This document shows positions 45,841-59,400 of a DNA stretch of 64,000 nt, piece by piece. The DNA is taken from assembly GCA_028455995.1 (NCBI GenBank), contig JABELC010000008.1, positions 186,001 through 250,000 on the forward strand, in the 5' to 3' direction. The notes beneath the pieces are model-generated. The model saw nothing but the letters and a program-made list of their open reading frames with translations. It was not told the DNA's origin and made no database searches. The position numbers and the translations under genes are program-made. Positions within the stretch are counted from its first letter, which is position 1; the number at the start of each line of letters is the position of its first letter. This stretch comes from Scleromitrula shiraiana (Eukaryota; Ascomycota; Leotiomycetes; Helotiales; Sclerotiniaceae).

Positions 45841-46636
45841 TTGTATTTCTTTGCATTGGTGTGGTTTTTGGGAGTTTGGGACTTGGTGGACTTGGTAAGG
45901 AGGGCCATGGAATACTATTAGGATATACGGATCATGCATGAAATGGGTAGTTAGTTGGGAATCGGGAATCTGGACTTGAGTAGTATACCATGAGGTTTGT
46001 TAGCGTTTCTGTACTTGGGGAATACATGAAGTATTGGTTATGCTTGATGCTAGATATATATTTAGGGTATTACCTTTCTTGTTACCTTGCACATGCGTGT
46101 GTGGGTCAGCATTAGCGATTAAGGAATCGATATTTTGATCAGCGAGTTTATTGGTTTCTTGTGTTTTCTTCTGCAATTTTCTATATGATATGACATTAAT
46201 TTTTTTTTTTGGGAGGAAACTGTTGTTGCAAGTCGATTTAGGCATGATCCTGTTGCTTAGGTGTTTCTAGGAGCTGGGGTAAGTTACCTCATTATGACAA
46301 GATTCAGAACTTTGACATGGGCATAGAAGAAAAGACTTAGACAGCCTCAAAGATTGAGCAAAGGACGATGCTATAATTGATGATAGATATAGTTGGCTAT
46401 CTAATATTATTCTAGAAAAAAGAGATGAATCGAAGCCAAGTAGCTTCCAATCAAAAACACAAGTGTGTAAAAACACCATAACCCGAACCAATGAAAATCC
46501 TTCTCGACAACATGAAACCCAAATCCCAGCCCCGTTACATCTACCAGCATGTATAGCCTGCTCGTTTGTTGCATTGAAAATTCTTCGCTTCCAGTATTAG
46601 TGTATATCAAAGATGGCCAAGGTTAAACTCCTTGCT
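45841..46636. other. Convergent intergenic region
   Basis: 3' flanks of DNA2 and of the unnamed-family gene to its right. A T(11) homopolymer lies around 46200. No gene supported. Confidence 0.5.
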
Positions 46637-47423
46637 CTACTTGGCTGGGTCGGATTTTGAACTGAACAATGCTTTGGATTTTTTGATTATGTTCTTCAGA
46701 CCTGGATTTAGATTTAGCTTCTTGGTTTCATGTAATGGTCAACATGATTGTATTCATACCATGAGGATTTGTATTCTGTTCTGGCTCATTTTTTGGAAAT
46801 AGCATTATCTTCGAGATTTTCAAGTTCTCGCGCTCATTAATGGTATAACCAGCCTTAGAAGTATCAACGAAAGAAATAACTGCATCGAGGAAGATTTCTG
46901 GGCCACCTTTGTCTTTGTGTCGTGGAACAAGCTCAATAGTCCCTGGTGGCGTCTTAATGTATATAAGCCCTTTGCCGTCATAACTTTTGGAACCTTTACG
47001 GAGTCCAAGCTCTTCAAATCGTTCACACAAAGAGTCTCCGGCAACGGGATTAATTCTTGGCTCTATTTGGCGTACTGTAGTCGTCAGAAAATTGCGAGGA
47101 ACTCCGATATAGACGTCGTTGTCTAAAATGATATATGGCGAATTGGGGTGGTAAACAAATTTGGAATATATCATGTTTTCGCGAGACTTCTGGTCGGTTT
47201 CATGATTGGAAATTGAGAGGCCCTTGAATTTTAATTCACAACACCGTTCATAGCCTTGAAGATGAACAGGTGTAGGGTCGATATTTGCTATTTCATCACC
47301 TTCCACATAAGAAACTTTCCACCAATCCTTAGTTTGGTCATATTCTTTTTTCCATAGCACGATTTCTGCTGAACTAGGCATAGATGTTGGTGTGGCTGAA
47401 GTGGAGATTGTAGTAGATGCCAT
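46637..47423 (-). CDS. Unnamed-family protein (member A), intact
   Basis: Spliced model complement(46637..46701, 46760..47423), 242 aa. The single 58-nt intron falls after the conserved HG, and the last exon adds LKNIIKKSKALFSSKSDPAK. An unspliced reading ends instead a few codons into the intron. No signal peptide or membrane helix. The Ser/Thr-rich start (MASTTISTSATPTSMPSS) precedes a mixed alpha/beta core with the family hallmarks NSPYIILDNDVYIGVPRNF (about 95-112) and GLIYIKTPPG (about 152-161), then a basic C-terminal tail. Relatives in this window are B, the broken C, and the fragments at 23.4-30.5 kb. The leader before the ATG (ACAATCAAAATG) is shared with C, indicating tandem duplication. 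I recognise no described family and propose no function. Confidence 0.85.
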
Positions 47424-48084
47424 TTTGATTGTAAAGGATGTAATATTTCTTCTATGATATAGCATTAGCGATTGCTCGCAGGCTTCGAAGTTCAAGAACA
47501 CTTGTTAGTTTGAGACTAATGAAAAGGGTATACTGACCAGTAGTGATAGTTGTTTTGATTCAATGATGGTTTTGAAAGTTGATGAAGTGGATCTTGATAT
47601 TTGATTGTACGTTTTGAGGTATTGTAACGATCAAGAGTAGGAGAGAAATATTAAGGAAAGAAAAGTCTAGCTATATATATCTTGACTTTGAAGTAACCTT
47701 GGGTGCTTAGTTAGTCATGTCAAAAAGCTGGTGAATCACAAAAGTCATACAGTATCTTCATTTCTAGTAAGTGACTCGATCTATATAGTTGAATTCAAAC
47801 TTACTGAGTATCAACCAACTAAACAAATTTACTTTTTAACTTGTGAGACTCTTTACTATAATATTGATTAAGGCTTTTAATTTTGCTCATATGGAAACAT
47901 AAAGATAATTTAAACTTAGAATTCGCTGTCTAAGTTACACGAACTGAATAACAATAACAATAATAAAACTAATTAGACCTTTCTCCTTGACTATACAGAA
48001 CCAAAAACTCAATCTCTTTACATCCTTCAACATCAACATAACCCATCCACTATCCATCATCTCGAGCTTGAGATAAATTCGGGC
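47424..48084. other. Spacer between members A and B
   Basis: Upstream region of A and 3' flank of B. Its first ~250 bp resemble the region upstream of member C (TTTTGATTCAA..., ...AGAGTAGGAG...), a trace of tandem duplication. No gene. Confidence 0.5.
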
Positions 48085-48863
48085 CTATTCCATAATCCGA
48101 CTATATCCTTTGGAACTCGTTGCAGGATGCACTGTTGCCTCGAGTTTGTCCTTTACTCTGTCCCTCAAACCTGCAAATGTTAATAGCTTCTTGTAGTAAT
48201 AGAATGAATTATCTCTAAAAGTTACATACCACGAAGATTTGTCTTCCACAGTTGTACCGCTGGTCGTAGATTCATTCCAGACATCTCATCATGATCCGGT
48301 AAGCTAAAAATTGAGAATTCCGACATCAGAAACCTTTTGGAACCTTTGGCAGGTGCTGTGAATTCAATCACAACATCCAACCGTGGATCTGATAAGTTTT
48401 TGGATTCTTCAAGACTCCCATGCTCTTTAGATGGTGTCTCGATGTACAGGAACTCTTTGGGCTCTGGAAGCGATGTACCTTGCACGTTATCTTCAGAACT
48501 CTCAGGTACGTATAGTTGAAAGTACATTGATGGATCCAATTCCATTGGTCTTCTTTTATTGTAACGATGTAACAAGTCCCAAATAAAAGCTGTGTATAAT
48601 CCAATGTAGAGTTTTCTATCAGAATTCATAATATATGGCAAGTTACTGAAGTGAACCAGGGTGGAAGTAAGCATGTGCTCTCTTCCTTCCGAGTCCTTAA
48701 AAAGTCGTGGACCGCAGAAGGAAATTGCATTACCACAATGGCCTAGATATTTGATGGGGGGCGAAGGCCACCTATCCCTATTGTTTGGAATATATTTTAT
48801 GATAAAGTCCGGATTGGGGGTGAGATAGAATGGAGCGGGAGTGGATGCGGTAGAGGAAGACAT
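48085..48863 (-). CDS. Unnamed-family protein (member B), intact
   Basis: Spliced model complement(48085..48170, 48230..48863), 239 aa. The 59-nt intron is at the same place as in A (after RG, equivalent to HG of A), followed by LRDRVKDKLEATVHPATSSK. It shares the family layout: Ser-rich start (MSSSTASTPAPF), the segment LPYIMNSDRKLYIGLY (about 75-90), FLYIETPS (about 138-145), then a hydrophobic strand pair before the intron. It is strongly diverged from A, so the duplication is old or the genes evolve fast. No targeting signal, no known domain and no proposed function. Confidence 0.82.
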
Positions 48864-49699
48864 CTTGATGCAAACTGTGGGCTCTTTATTTTTGAGATTA
48901 ATATGTTCTTGCCGATGGTAATATTTCGAGCTGTTTTCTCAAGGGAGATTTGTGGTAATTGATGAAGATGGATTTGATCTGTTTCTACACCTTTATATAA
49001 TACTTATGAAGGAGAAGTAAAATAACGTAAAAAGTACAAGATAAATAATGACTATTAGTGAAATGGTATATGTTATAGATTGACTGTGTTTTAAACTCAA
49101 ATATTTGTAGGCAGTTATAAGAGAAAGTTGGTGAATCATAGCATTCAGATGTCTAAATCTGTGAGCGATTCAAAAAACAAGGTTGAGTTTGAGCTCCTTG
49201 AAAACCAGTCGACTAATATATCTTGATTGAGAGGTATGAGGAAGTTTTACTCTATGATTGATTCTTCCTAGATATGACTATCCAGAAACACAAATATTGG
49301 CTCCAAAGATCATTCATTGAATTACTAGAAGTTATAATTCAAATGTGCCTTGACGCAAACACAAAACATCTGATTAATAAGACACTGAGCTGATTTTATA
49401 ACATGAGTCAAAATTTTCAGGATCATAATGAAGTTGTAGTAGTAAAAATAAGCTAGATATGATTCTTTTCTTATTGTTGATCCAAGAAAAAGATTATACT
49501 AGACAGTTTCATCGATTTCTTACGTCTGTTTATCTTCTGAAATCCATCGCTCTTCTATTCATACACACATGACATCAATCCCATCAAATACCCACCATCA
49601 TATGTCCAGTCCATATTTTTCCTGACATCATATGATTGTAAAGCCTTGTCTTGTAGGAGGTAACGAAACTGAGGCCTGTCTAAATCGGATATCCCCGCC
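48864..49699. other. Spacer between members B and C
   Basis: Upstream region of B and 3' flank of C; no gene or repeat recognised. Confidence 0.5.
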
Positions 49700-50512
49700 C
49701 TACCTGGCTGTGTCGGGTTTTGATTGGAGGGGCAACTTTGGATCTTTTATACTCATTGCCATTTTTACAGCGTCTGATACTACAATTAGCTTTTTTGGAT
49801 AATACGATATAGTTCTGGGAATATACGTTGACTGCATACCATGAGCTTTTGTCTTCCATTTTTGTTCTTTTCCTCGCAAAATGAGGTTTAGACTCGATAT
49901 TCTAAACCCCAAAGTATCCACGTTCCCATCCATAACAATAAAATCGAAGCTAAGAACTGCATCACCAGAACTGACTAGGTCATACTTGTAGAATTCGACG
50001 AGATCCCTTTGTGGTGCCTTGATGTATAAATACTCAGAAACTTCTTCGGGTCTAGGCTTCGCATCCATCTTGATTCTAAGACCATCCAAGACGTCGTAAC
50101 AGTCAAAGTATTTCGATGGCTGTGTTGTTGGGAGCGCTTTAGTAGAGCCATAATACATGAATGTAACCATTATCTTATTTATGAATAGATGAGGGACTCC
50201 AACGTAAAGATCACAGCCCAACGTCCTCAATGGTGTTTGGGGGAAAAGAATAAATTGATTATCATGTAGGTAATTCTTAGGATTCCATAATGATACACCA
50301 TAAACCTCTACCTTTCCATGTGGCTTGGAATCGCTAACATTGAACGCTTATGCTTGGTTGGTAGAAGCTTTAATGAGGGGATCGAAAATATAAATGACTT
50401 TACAAGGCTTGCCCCTATCTTTCGGAGTCCATTCTACCATTTCACAATTATGAATTGCTGTCGATTATCCAAAGAAGGTAGGAGCGTTGGTTAGAGGGAT
50501 AGTAGAAGACAT
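49700..50512 (-). pseudogene. Unnamed-family member C, two internal stops
   Basis: Read from the ATG at 50512 (MSSTIPLTNAPTFFG) one frame runs through the whole family core but meets a TAA after 15 codons and another TAA after about 54 codons (within TNQA-stop-AFNV). Downstream it stays open: YLHDNQFILFPQT, CDLYVGVPHLFINKIMV, SEYLYIKAPQRDLVEF, KTKAHG, then the conserved intron position (49780..49839, 60 nt) and VSDAVKMAMSIKDPK. The intron is a multiple of three without stops, so either spliced or retained forms read on. Both stops are in clean family sequence with no nearby splice sites that would skip them. It is most likely a recent pseudogene; a shortened protein starting downstream is the alternative. 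Confidence 0.7.
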
Positions 50513-52755
50513 TTTGATTGTAAAATATGTATTCTTTCTCTGTTCTTGAAAGTCAGTAATCCATAGTTTGTAGTCAAAAGTAAAGAATCTATACTCACAG
50601 GCAATAGCAGTTGTTTGATTCAAGTATGTTCCTTGGTAACCGGTCTGGATGTTGAGTTATTCTTTCTGGTGTAAAATTCGTAGAATCAAAGATAGGAGTT
50701 GAGGAAAAGAAGAAGTTCCCAGCGGATCTTAAGGAGCTTTTATGCACGTCTATGAACTGAATTTGATATGACTCCTCGTCCTTTTAGCTAGTCCTTGTTG
50801 TATCTGGTAAATTAAAATAATAGCACGTTTTCTATTTTCAGTCAATGGATGACTCGAACTATGGCATCGAGGCTTACCATTTCGACTGTTGGTCATACGA
50901 CGGGCTCCATTCACTTGGTGGATTGTTAAAAGCTGGCATGAGGTCGAACTTTTGATTTATCAAATACAAGGTTGACTCATACACAATCATGGTTAGGTTT
51001 CTCAGAAGTATGATTATATTGCTGTGAGAGAGTGCAACTAGTCATCGCTCACGTCCTTACTTTGATTGAAAGAAAGATCGCAGCATTACCATATATGTAA
51101 GTTTTCAGACCTATTACATCCGTTAATAATCTCAAAGTTACTCAATATTCGGGAAAAGAAAAGGTTTGATTGCAGCACAGAAATCTGCAAGTTTTTATCG
51201 AAATGCCATCTATATAAAGATTGTAAGAGGTGAGTTCATAGCGTGCGTAACCGGTATAAGCGAAATCTAAAGAGGTATACATCGCTTAACAATCTGTAAT
51301 CAATACCCCCTCAACACCCACACGGCCAGAATTAACAGATCAATATAAGCAACAGTATCGAAGTATAATGGATCGTATCCAGACAAAATGAAAATTTCAA
51401 TTAACATTCAAGTATCTTCAATCTATTCATATCAAACTCCAAATCTTAAAGTATCTCTTCTTCCTCCAAACATCACTCCTGCTCCTACGATAAATATATC
51501 ATAGCATCTCTCTTCCAAATTCCCACTGCCATCACAATACACACTTTCAAGTTGATATAGTCCTTTGATTTCTAAAAAAAAAACACTGGGATTATCGGGG
51601 TTGGTTGAAGTTTTCCCTGGGGAGAAAGAGGGAGTCCATGGTATCTCAAAGTGCAAGATAATATTCTCAGACTTCAGAGTTCAGATTCATACCGATTCTT
51701 GTTTCTTGGGGGAAGCGAAGCGACACAAAGACGAGGTATTAGTAAAGAGTTGATTGGACTTAAGATGGTGAGAGATGGTTTTAGATTGAACTCCTGTGGC
51801 ATTATCGTAAAGGCGCGTTTGTGACGCTGAGTACTGCCTGCCATGCGAGAGGAATCATGAAAATACTCAGAAACTCAAGGCCTCAAGACCTCACTCAAAT
51901 TTGTCACCTATTATGATGCTGTCTAGTCTCTTCTGAGTTACATATCTCAGCATTCAGGCTAATTCAGAATCCTCATTTTATAATTTCTCCTTGCGATACA
52001 ATGGTGAGAACCGTGATTTGTCTTTGCTAGGACAGTGAAAAGAAATGCTAAGATGTAGAGGAGTTCACTTTCCAATCAAAATAATCGATTAGTAAAAGCT
52101 CCTAATTGAAACTCCAATTCAAAAATATAATTACCCCGTATAACGAATCCCCACCAGATCGTCTCAAGAGATCGCACCCCCAAAGAACACCCAGAAATCG
52201 AAAAGTACTCCTCCCGCATTATCACCAGATTTCACCTATCATAATCCATATACCACGTTGTCTTATCCTTTCCTCTAATATCTTAAAAGTTAGATCTTGA
52301 AGACAGACTTAAACATTTACAGGTAACCCAAATCCACCACCACCACCACCACCACCACCACCATCAATCGCTGTCCTATACCATGGTGATAAATTATTCC
52401 CGATGTGTCATGTTCATGTATTTAATAAATTCTCCATTCTTCTACGACTGTTTGTTCATGTTCTTGAAAATTTTAATTTCAGCTTTGCTAGTTGTTCATA
52501 TGGGATACTGGCGGGATATGACTTTTCATTGCCGTAACGATTGATACGAACTTATGAAAGTGTGTGTGTGTGTGTGGATTCAGACGTTGTATATTGATTG
52601 GATATGGATAATGAGCTAGTAATGCGATATAATGATGTCAAATATGAATTGTAAACTGCAGTTTTAACGTTAATGGTTTGAATTGGGAATTTTGTATGGA
52701 AATAGATAGGTAGATGCAGGTATCAAATAGCTAGCCAGGTATAATAAAAACCAAC
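50513..52755. other. 2.2-kb region without a supported gene
   Basis: The left end is the upstream region of member C. A minus-strand open frame at 51432-51656 has plausible composition (SVFFLEIKGLYQLESVYCDG) and a possible splice donor upstream, but no recognisable family. A (CCA)n trinucleotide run (52330-52362) and a (TG)n run (52559-52577) lie near the FAH 3' end. Confidence 0.4.
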
Positions 52756-54220
52756 CTAATACCTCAAATTCCCCACCACCTTCCCCCTACACTCCCCAAA
52801 CCCGACCCTCTCATCCCCCTCTCCCCCCGCCCACCCCCTCAAAACAACCTCATCCCCATCCTTCAACCAAGTCCTAACCTCCATCCCCCTCAACCCAACC
52901 TCCCTCTTCCCATTCTCGCTCAACTCCAACAAACTACCCAATTCTCCTTTGCCCTCTCCACTAACCGTCCCACTCCCCAGCAAATCCCCCACATTCAAAT
53001 TACACCCCCCCGCACTCTGCTGCGTGACCATCTGCTCAAAACTCCACATTAAATTCTTCGCATTTGTTCTCGTGATCGTCGTGCTGGATTCTGAGTCCGC
53101 TGTTACGAGGTCCACTTCAAGATTGATATCCAATCCGGTTTTCTTGCCCTCTTCTTCCCTCAAATATTCTAATACCTCTCCTTCCTTCTCATTCTCTAAT
53201 TTATCAACACGGAACGGTTCCAATGCATCGAAAAATACAATCCACGGACTAATACTCGTAGCGAAATTCTTCCCGTTGAACGGACCCAGCGGGACGTATT
53301 CCCAGGCTTGGATATCCCGCGCGGACCAATCGTTCATGAGTACGTAGCCGAAGATATTCTCGCTGGCATCTTTGATCTTGATGGGTTCGCCGAGGGAATT
53401 GCCTTTGCAGAGGAAACAGGCGAGTTCTAGTTCGAGGTCGAGTTTTCGGGTTGTGGAGAAGGTGGGTTGGGGGGGTTTGAGGGTGGGGTCGAGCAGGATT
53501 TGCCCGTGGGGTCGCGTTATGGGGGTTCCTGATATTACGATGCTGGAAGCGCGGCCGTGGTAGCCGATGGGGAGATGGTTGTAGTTTGGTTGGAGGGCAT
53601 TTTCTGGTCCCTGTTTGTTTGTTCGTTAGTTAATGAATCTGTTGTTTTTATCATGAATGAAATTTGGGAAAGCAAGTTCAAAGCAATCCAATTCATCATA
53701 GACCAAGAACTCAACTCATCATCAACAAATTAGAAGAACAAAAACTCACTCTAAAAATCGTCCCCGCATTCCTAGCATGCCATTTCCCTGCAAAAAAATC
53801 CGTATAATCACCCACCCTCATCATCAAATGATTCTTCGTATCTTCTTTCTTCAATAAACACCTCTCCCTCCTCTCCTTCACCTCCCCCTCCTCCCCCCTA
53901 AGTACCCCCTCCCACTCTCCCCCTTCCCTCAAAACCTCCCTCAAAAACCCCCTAAACACCCTATGCACCCCCCGTCCCAACGCCGCAAACTCATTCAGCG
54001 TATCGGATTCAAAGACATGCAGATGCGGCGTTAGTGCGGGACAGTGCGCGAAACCGGAGGATTGGGAGAAGGCGAGGAGGTCGAGGACGTAAGTGCCGAT
54101 GGGGATGGCGGGGCGACGACGGGTTTGAGAGTTGCGAGAGGTTATTATGCCGATGGGGAGGTTGGAGAGAGTGAAGTCGCTGGTGGGGGGGATGGGGAGC
54201 CAGGATTTTAGGGGGGGCAT
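52756..54220 (-). CDS. fahA: Fumarylacetoacetase
   Basis: Spliced model complement(52756..53610, 53750..54220), 441 aa, one 139-nt intron. It hydrolyses fumarylacetoacetate to fumarate and acetoacetate, the last step of phenylalanine/tyrosine (homogentisate) catabolism. The N-terminal domain starts MPPLKSWLPIPPTSDFTLSN. Active-site segments: RVGDYTDFFAGKWHARN (metal-ligand Asp and catalytic His), then after the intron FRGPENALQPNYNHLPIGYH, LDLELELACFL (two Glu ligands), MNDWSARDIQAWEYVPLGPF (Asp ligand) and SAGGCNLNVGDLLGSGTVSG. A Glu/Lys-rich insertion (about 300-335) and an Arg/Glu-rich loop (about 100-125) are longer than in animal enzymes. The usual fungal partner genes (homogentisate dioxygenase, maleylacetoacetate isomerase) are not within the window. 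Confidence 0.94.
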
Positions 54221-56418
54221 GGTGGGTGGGTTTTGGTGGTGGTGGTGATGGATGGAATTGAATTGAAATGAATTGGTATGCTAATTGATGTGTATGAGAT
54301 TGAGACTGAAATTATCGTCGATGTATGAGTGTGAGTGCGAGCGCGAGTGTAGAATGTAGAATGTAGAATGTCAAGAAGATGTTATGTTATATTATGTTAA
54401 AGTAAATAAATTTATCAATTTCTATCTACTACATAATATTTATTCCTTATAATCTACAGATAGAACCCCACCATCACCACCAAACCACCACAAATACCGT
54501 ATAAACAAACATAAACATACCTACCAATAATTACAGACGAAAAAACACCCATCCAATACATCCATCCGTAATAGAACACCCGTCTAACCCGTTCAATCTC
54601 TATACCGCATATATGATTTTCCCCTCCAGCTTACCTCACCTCACCTTCCCTTCCCTTCCATACTATCTCAAAATAGCGGGGTACACCCTCAACCCTCACC
54701 CCTCCCACCCAAAAGCCGCAACAATCCCTTCCCTATCCCATCCCATCCCATCCCATCCCATCCCACCCCTCCAGCTCCATCTCCCCACCGCTCAACAAAT
54801 GTGGGGTAACGGAACTCATTCCGCGCACGCATCACCCATCCATCCATCCATCCATCGTCTCATCAGAAGGAGTATTCCGCGCCAAGCTAGCTAGCTAGCT
54901 AGCCATCAATGCATTTCTTTGATACTATAGTTTTATAGTTCTATAGTTTTATAGTTCTATAGTTTTATAGTTCTATAGTTCTATAGTTCTATTATATGCA
55001 TATATATATATATATGGTGGAAGATTTATAAGGATGAGGGAGGGAGGGAGATATACGATGCATATGGTTAGTTATTTGGAACAATACAATATAATACAAT
55101 ACAATACAATCTATAATATAATATAATCCCAAGAAAGCGGAATTTATAAGCGGATTTTCCAGATCCTCGTGCTATTGAATCTTTCTATATCCTCTTACCA
55201 TCTATGCCATGCCATGCCATGCCATGCTAGATCCAATCCGGTGGTGTTAGATGCGTTTATTGTTTATTGTCTGTTGTTTGTAGTCTCATCTAATGCAATT
55301 GAATATACTCTTTCTTTTTTTTTCTTTTCCTTTCTTTCTTTCCTTTCTTTCTCTCCCATCTTCTTATTAAAATACAATCCAATCCAATCCAATCACCTAC
55401 CTACATACATACATACATACATACCATACCATACCACACCATAGCATACAACAATACAATATAGCGCTCCCTCCGAACGCTTAATAAACACCAGAGCCTT
55501 ACTCATCACACCTCATCACACCTCCCCTTTCACACCTCCCCTCCCCTTTCACGCCCACACCCACACCATAATCTAGATATCTCTCCTAATTCCGCACATC
55601 CCCCGCCCCTAATTCATCATCTGATATTTCATCAATACTCATTCAAGTTGTGTTAAAGATATATCATTTCATATTATAATTTCATATTATCATATCATTT
55701 CATATTATAATATCATATCCATAAACACACATTCCAGGAGCCAGTATTCATATATTCATATCAATATACAATATACAATTCACCATTCACAATAACCATC
55801 ATAATCATAATCATAATCATAATCACACCCCGCACATATTTGAATGAATCAATGAATCAATCAATAACCAATCCAATCCAATTTCATCTCATCTGATCTG
55901 ATCTGATCTGATCTGATATGCTCTCATCAAACACTACAGTGACATATAATAAAACACCGCACCGCATGCCGCACCGTATATCATATATCATATATCATAT
56001 ATCATATATCGTAACCCATATCGTAACCGCAAAGTAGACAAGCCAAACCAAGTAAAGAAAAGTAAAGTAGAGAAAAAGAAAAAGAAAAAAAAAGAAAAAG
56101 AAACCCTTCCAATTTCCACATTTTTATCAACCCATCCCACCCAATTATGCATCCTAATAAAAGAAAAGAAAAGAATATAATAGAATAGAATAGAACAAAG
56201 AGTAAAATATCCATATAAATTGGTCCACCTGAACCGTTCCTAATTTCAGAGCCTCCTTTCTTTTTTTCCTTTCCTTCGTTTTTTGAATTGAATTGAAAAG
56301 AAAAGAAAAGAAAAGAAAAGAAAAGAAAGGGACCACCCTCCCTCATGAAAACTAACCTCTCACTAATCATGCCGCCCCTTCATCTCCGTCTTCCCTTCCC
56401 TTCCTTGTATCTCCCCCC
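54221..56418. other. Microsatellite-rich intergenic region
   Basis: No gene. It is dense in short tandem repeats: (CCATC)n at 54737-54765, (ATCC)n near 54837-54853, (GCTA)n at 54887-54902, a TTCTATAGTTTTATAG run (54925-54990), (AATAC)n at 55081-55110, (ATGCC)n near 55205-55225, (CATA)n near 55403-55423, (CATAAT)n near 55798-55824 and (AAAAG)n at 56294-56327. It holds the promoter of the FAH gene and the 3' flank of the transcription-factor gene. Confidence 0.7.
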
Positions 56419-59400
56419 TTAAAACAAATCCCTCAACTGCCTAAACAATTCCTCTTCCCCCCCAATAAAAACATTACTCCCACTAACCGCATCCACACTC
56501 GCATCCCCCATCGCCCCACTAACCCCATACCCGCCCACCCCCGCATTCCCCAACCCCAGCGCCGCCTCAAAGAGATTCGTCATCTCATAGCTCATCTGAT
56601 TGCCCGTCATCGGACTGCCCCCTACCGTTCCATTACCATTACCGCCCGCTCCAGAACTAGTATCGAAGCCCGATCCTAAGCCTGATATTTCATGGCCCGC
56701 TAAGCCGGCCATTGCTAATGCAGCGCTACTTTGAGCATCGTCTGCTCCGCCGAGGGTACTACTATTCATAGGGGATAGTCCAAGTTTTGGGGCGATTTGT
56801 TTTAATCCTTTGATGGTTTTCCAGAGACGTTTGGAGACGAGTGATTTATTCGAGAAACCTTTGACGAGATCGAGAGCCATGTAGAATTCATCACGGCAGA
56901 TGGAACTAAAGGTAACAGGGGCGTGGCAACTCGCGAGGAAGATTACCGCAAGTGCGGAGATGAGGAAGTAATTGAAACAAACTTGTTGAACTCGGTAGAT
57001 ATCGGATGTTTGGTTTAGATGTGTGAGGGCACGTATGGTATCCTTGGCGAGTTCGACAACGGTGGATGCATGAGTCGGGTTTTCCTGTATGGATGATGCG
57101 GAATGTAATATGGGACGATAAATGAGGATTCGCATCTGATTGCTACGAAGATATAGAAGGATTTGAAGTCGATGTATCGCACGAGAAGGTGTAGGTGGAG
57201 AAGAAGCTGTTGGAAGTTGTAAATGAGTAGGTATCGATTTTTGCCATTGAATTACTTGATAATCAAGATAATTCAATTCCTCGATATTTATAGGTGTTGC
57301 TGGTGATGGAGTGAAGGAACAAATTGAACGCCAAACTTTTGAACCGATACGAGAATACGATATCATAGTATGAAGATAAGGTACGGAGTTATCCTAGGAA
57401 AGTCAGCTAGATATTTAAAAGGTTTGTGGAAGATAAACATACAGGTTCTGGTAAGTTTGGATCAATATCTGCATCCTGTAAAGCGAAAGGCATGCCTGTA
57501 CCAAAGCTCCATCTTCGATCAAGAACATATATTGACCAAAAGAGTTTGATTGCATCCATTCTCTCACGTTCATCAACTACAACTTTGAGGAAAGAATCTC
57601 TCCTATGAAGACCAACTTCAATAGACATTCTAGCAACTTGTCCAATAATGCGCCAAGCTAAAGCTTCTTCATCACAATGAAAATGATAAATAGCCTGCAG
57701 AATGTATTAGTAAGTATTGATATTAGAGCTCTTCGAACTATATATGGAGAAAGTGTGGGAGAGATTTAAACAGTACATCACGTATCAACGAGCAAGAATA
57801 GTAACATATGCGAAGTTTATGAGATTTAAAATTTGCATGAACTAGGAAATTGAAATTGGACCACTTTTTTTATGACAATATATCGGAAACCAGACATCAT
57901 TCCAAGGGCTGCAGCATGCCGTTGTATGTGTTTGTTGATTGGATTCGGTGAACTCATTCGCAGAGTGGTCGAAGAAGAAATGGGTGGGTTTAACACCAAC
58001 CAATGCCAATCAAAGCTGAGTTCAACTACTTGTATGTTGTGTTTTGTCGGAGTCTTGTTCATTATACCTCTCGAACATCTCTTGGATTATTCGCCCTGGA
58101 ATGATATTTCGTACGTTCAAGCAAAAAGTTATTTCATAAATGATCGAATTTATCACTTTAGAAGTAGTATACGGTCTGCAAATATCGATGGAGACACTCG
58201 TTTCCATCCTCGCCCACTAAGGTTAATCTTTCTTTCACATTAAGAGAACGCCATAGCATAAAACAAAAGGAATGTGTTTCCACTCACCACTAATACCAAA
58301 AATGGCAATGTTTTAACCTCCACAACTTCATCATGCAAAGCACGATCAGCCGGTTCCCTTACACTTTCAAATAATCGAAAAGCCATATCACTCTGACCAC
58401 TCCCCTCAACAATCATGGAAATAGCCATAACTGTTTTCAACACACAAGACTGAACATCAAGAATCCGATTATCCTGACCAGGAGGAAGACCATTCCTAAC
58501 TGCCGCATCGATGAAATCATGTAAATTCGTCCCATGCTGAATCAATTCCTCAATGTTAAGAACCGGATACATGAGACCCATTTCTTCCTCGTAGACTCTA
58601 CAAAGCCGTACCATTTCATCTCGAGCCACACTTCTTATTGGATCTGGAGCTTGAACTCCATTTCCAGTATTTATGGTTAACCTCGATACACCAGGTGGTG
58701 GTGTAGGTACGGGCGTAGGATCTTGTGTGAGAACTCCTTCATCTACTTCTGCTAAACCTTGATATCCCATATTATGAAGTGTATTTTTCGCAACATCTAA
58801 ACCAAAAGCTGAGCTGGTGGGTCCGCGGAATGAGGGATGTCGAGGGACGGGTTTATATCGACTCATAGGAGACATAGCTTGAGCGCTTGAATGTTGTGAT
58901 GACATTGATCGTTCTGACATCTGTGTAGGATATCCAGCAGGTTCGGCCGAACGCATCGCATTTAGATTCGAGTATAGATTGTCAACTTGTTCCTGTAAAG
59001 AGGCTAATTGTGCATTCATTTGACGAAATTCTTCCGATTCTTTGAAACCATTTGTACAACAATTTGGGGCATATTGACATTCGAGGTTGAGATTTCCGCA
59101 TCTTTGACATGGTGTATTTCCATTACATTTAATCTTTCTTCGTTTGCATTCATTACTATGAGATATTTATTAGTATATTGAAAAGAATATTTTTTGGGAT
59201 AATTAATAATAAGGTAAAGGATATGTCACAGAAGGAAGGAAAAGATTCGGAATGAAGCCGCCATCAGAAGAGTAATCCATCGTTTGGTTGTAAGTAATCA
59301 ACAGATTGAATTCTCCACCTTATTCCACAAAAATATACATAACCACAAACCAAAATCAATCAATCAACCAAATAGAGACAACATCGCGTAACTTACCATG

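Noticed and set aside
51432..51656. 75-codon minus-strand frame near 51.5 kb as a gene
   Set aside because: Composition is plausible and a splice donor can be imagined upstream, but there is no ATG, no complete exon set and no family resemblance.
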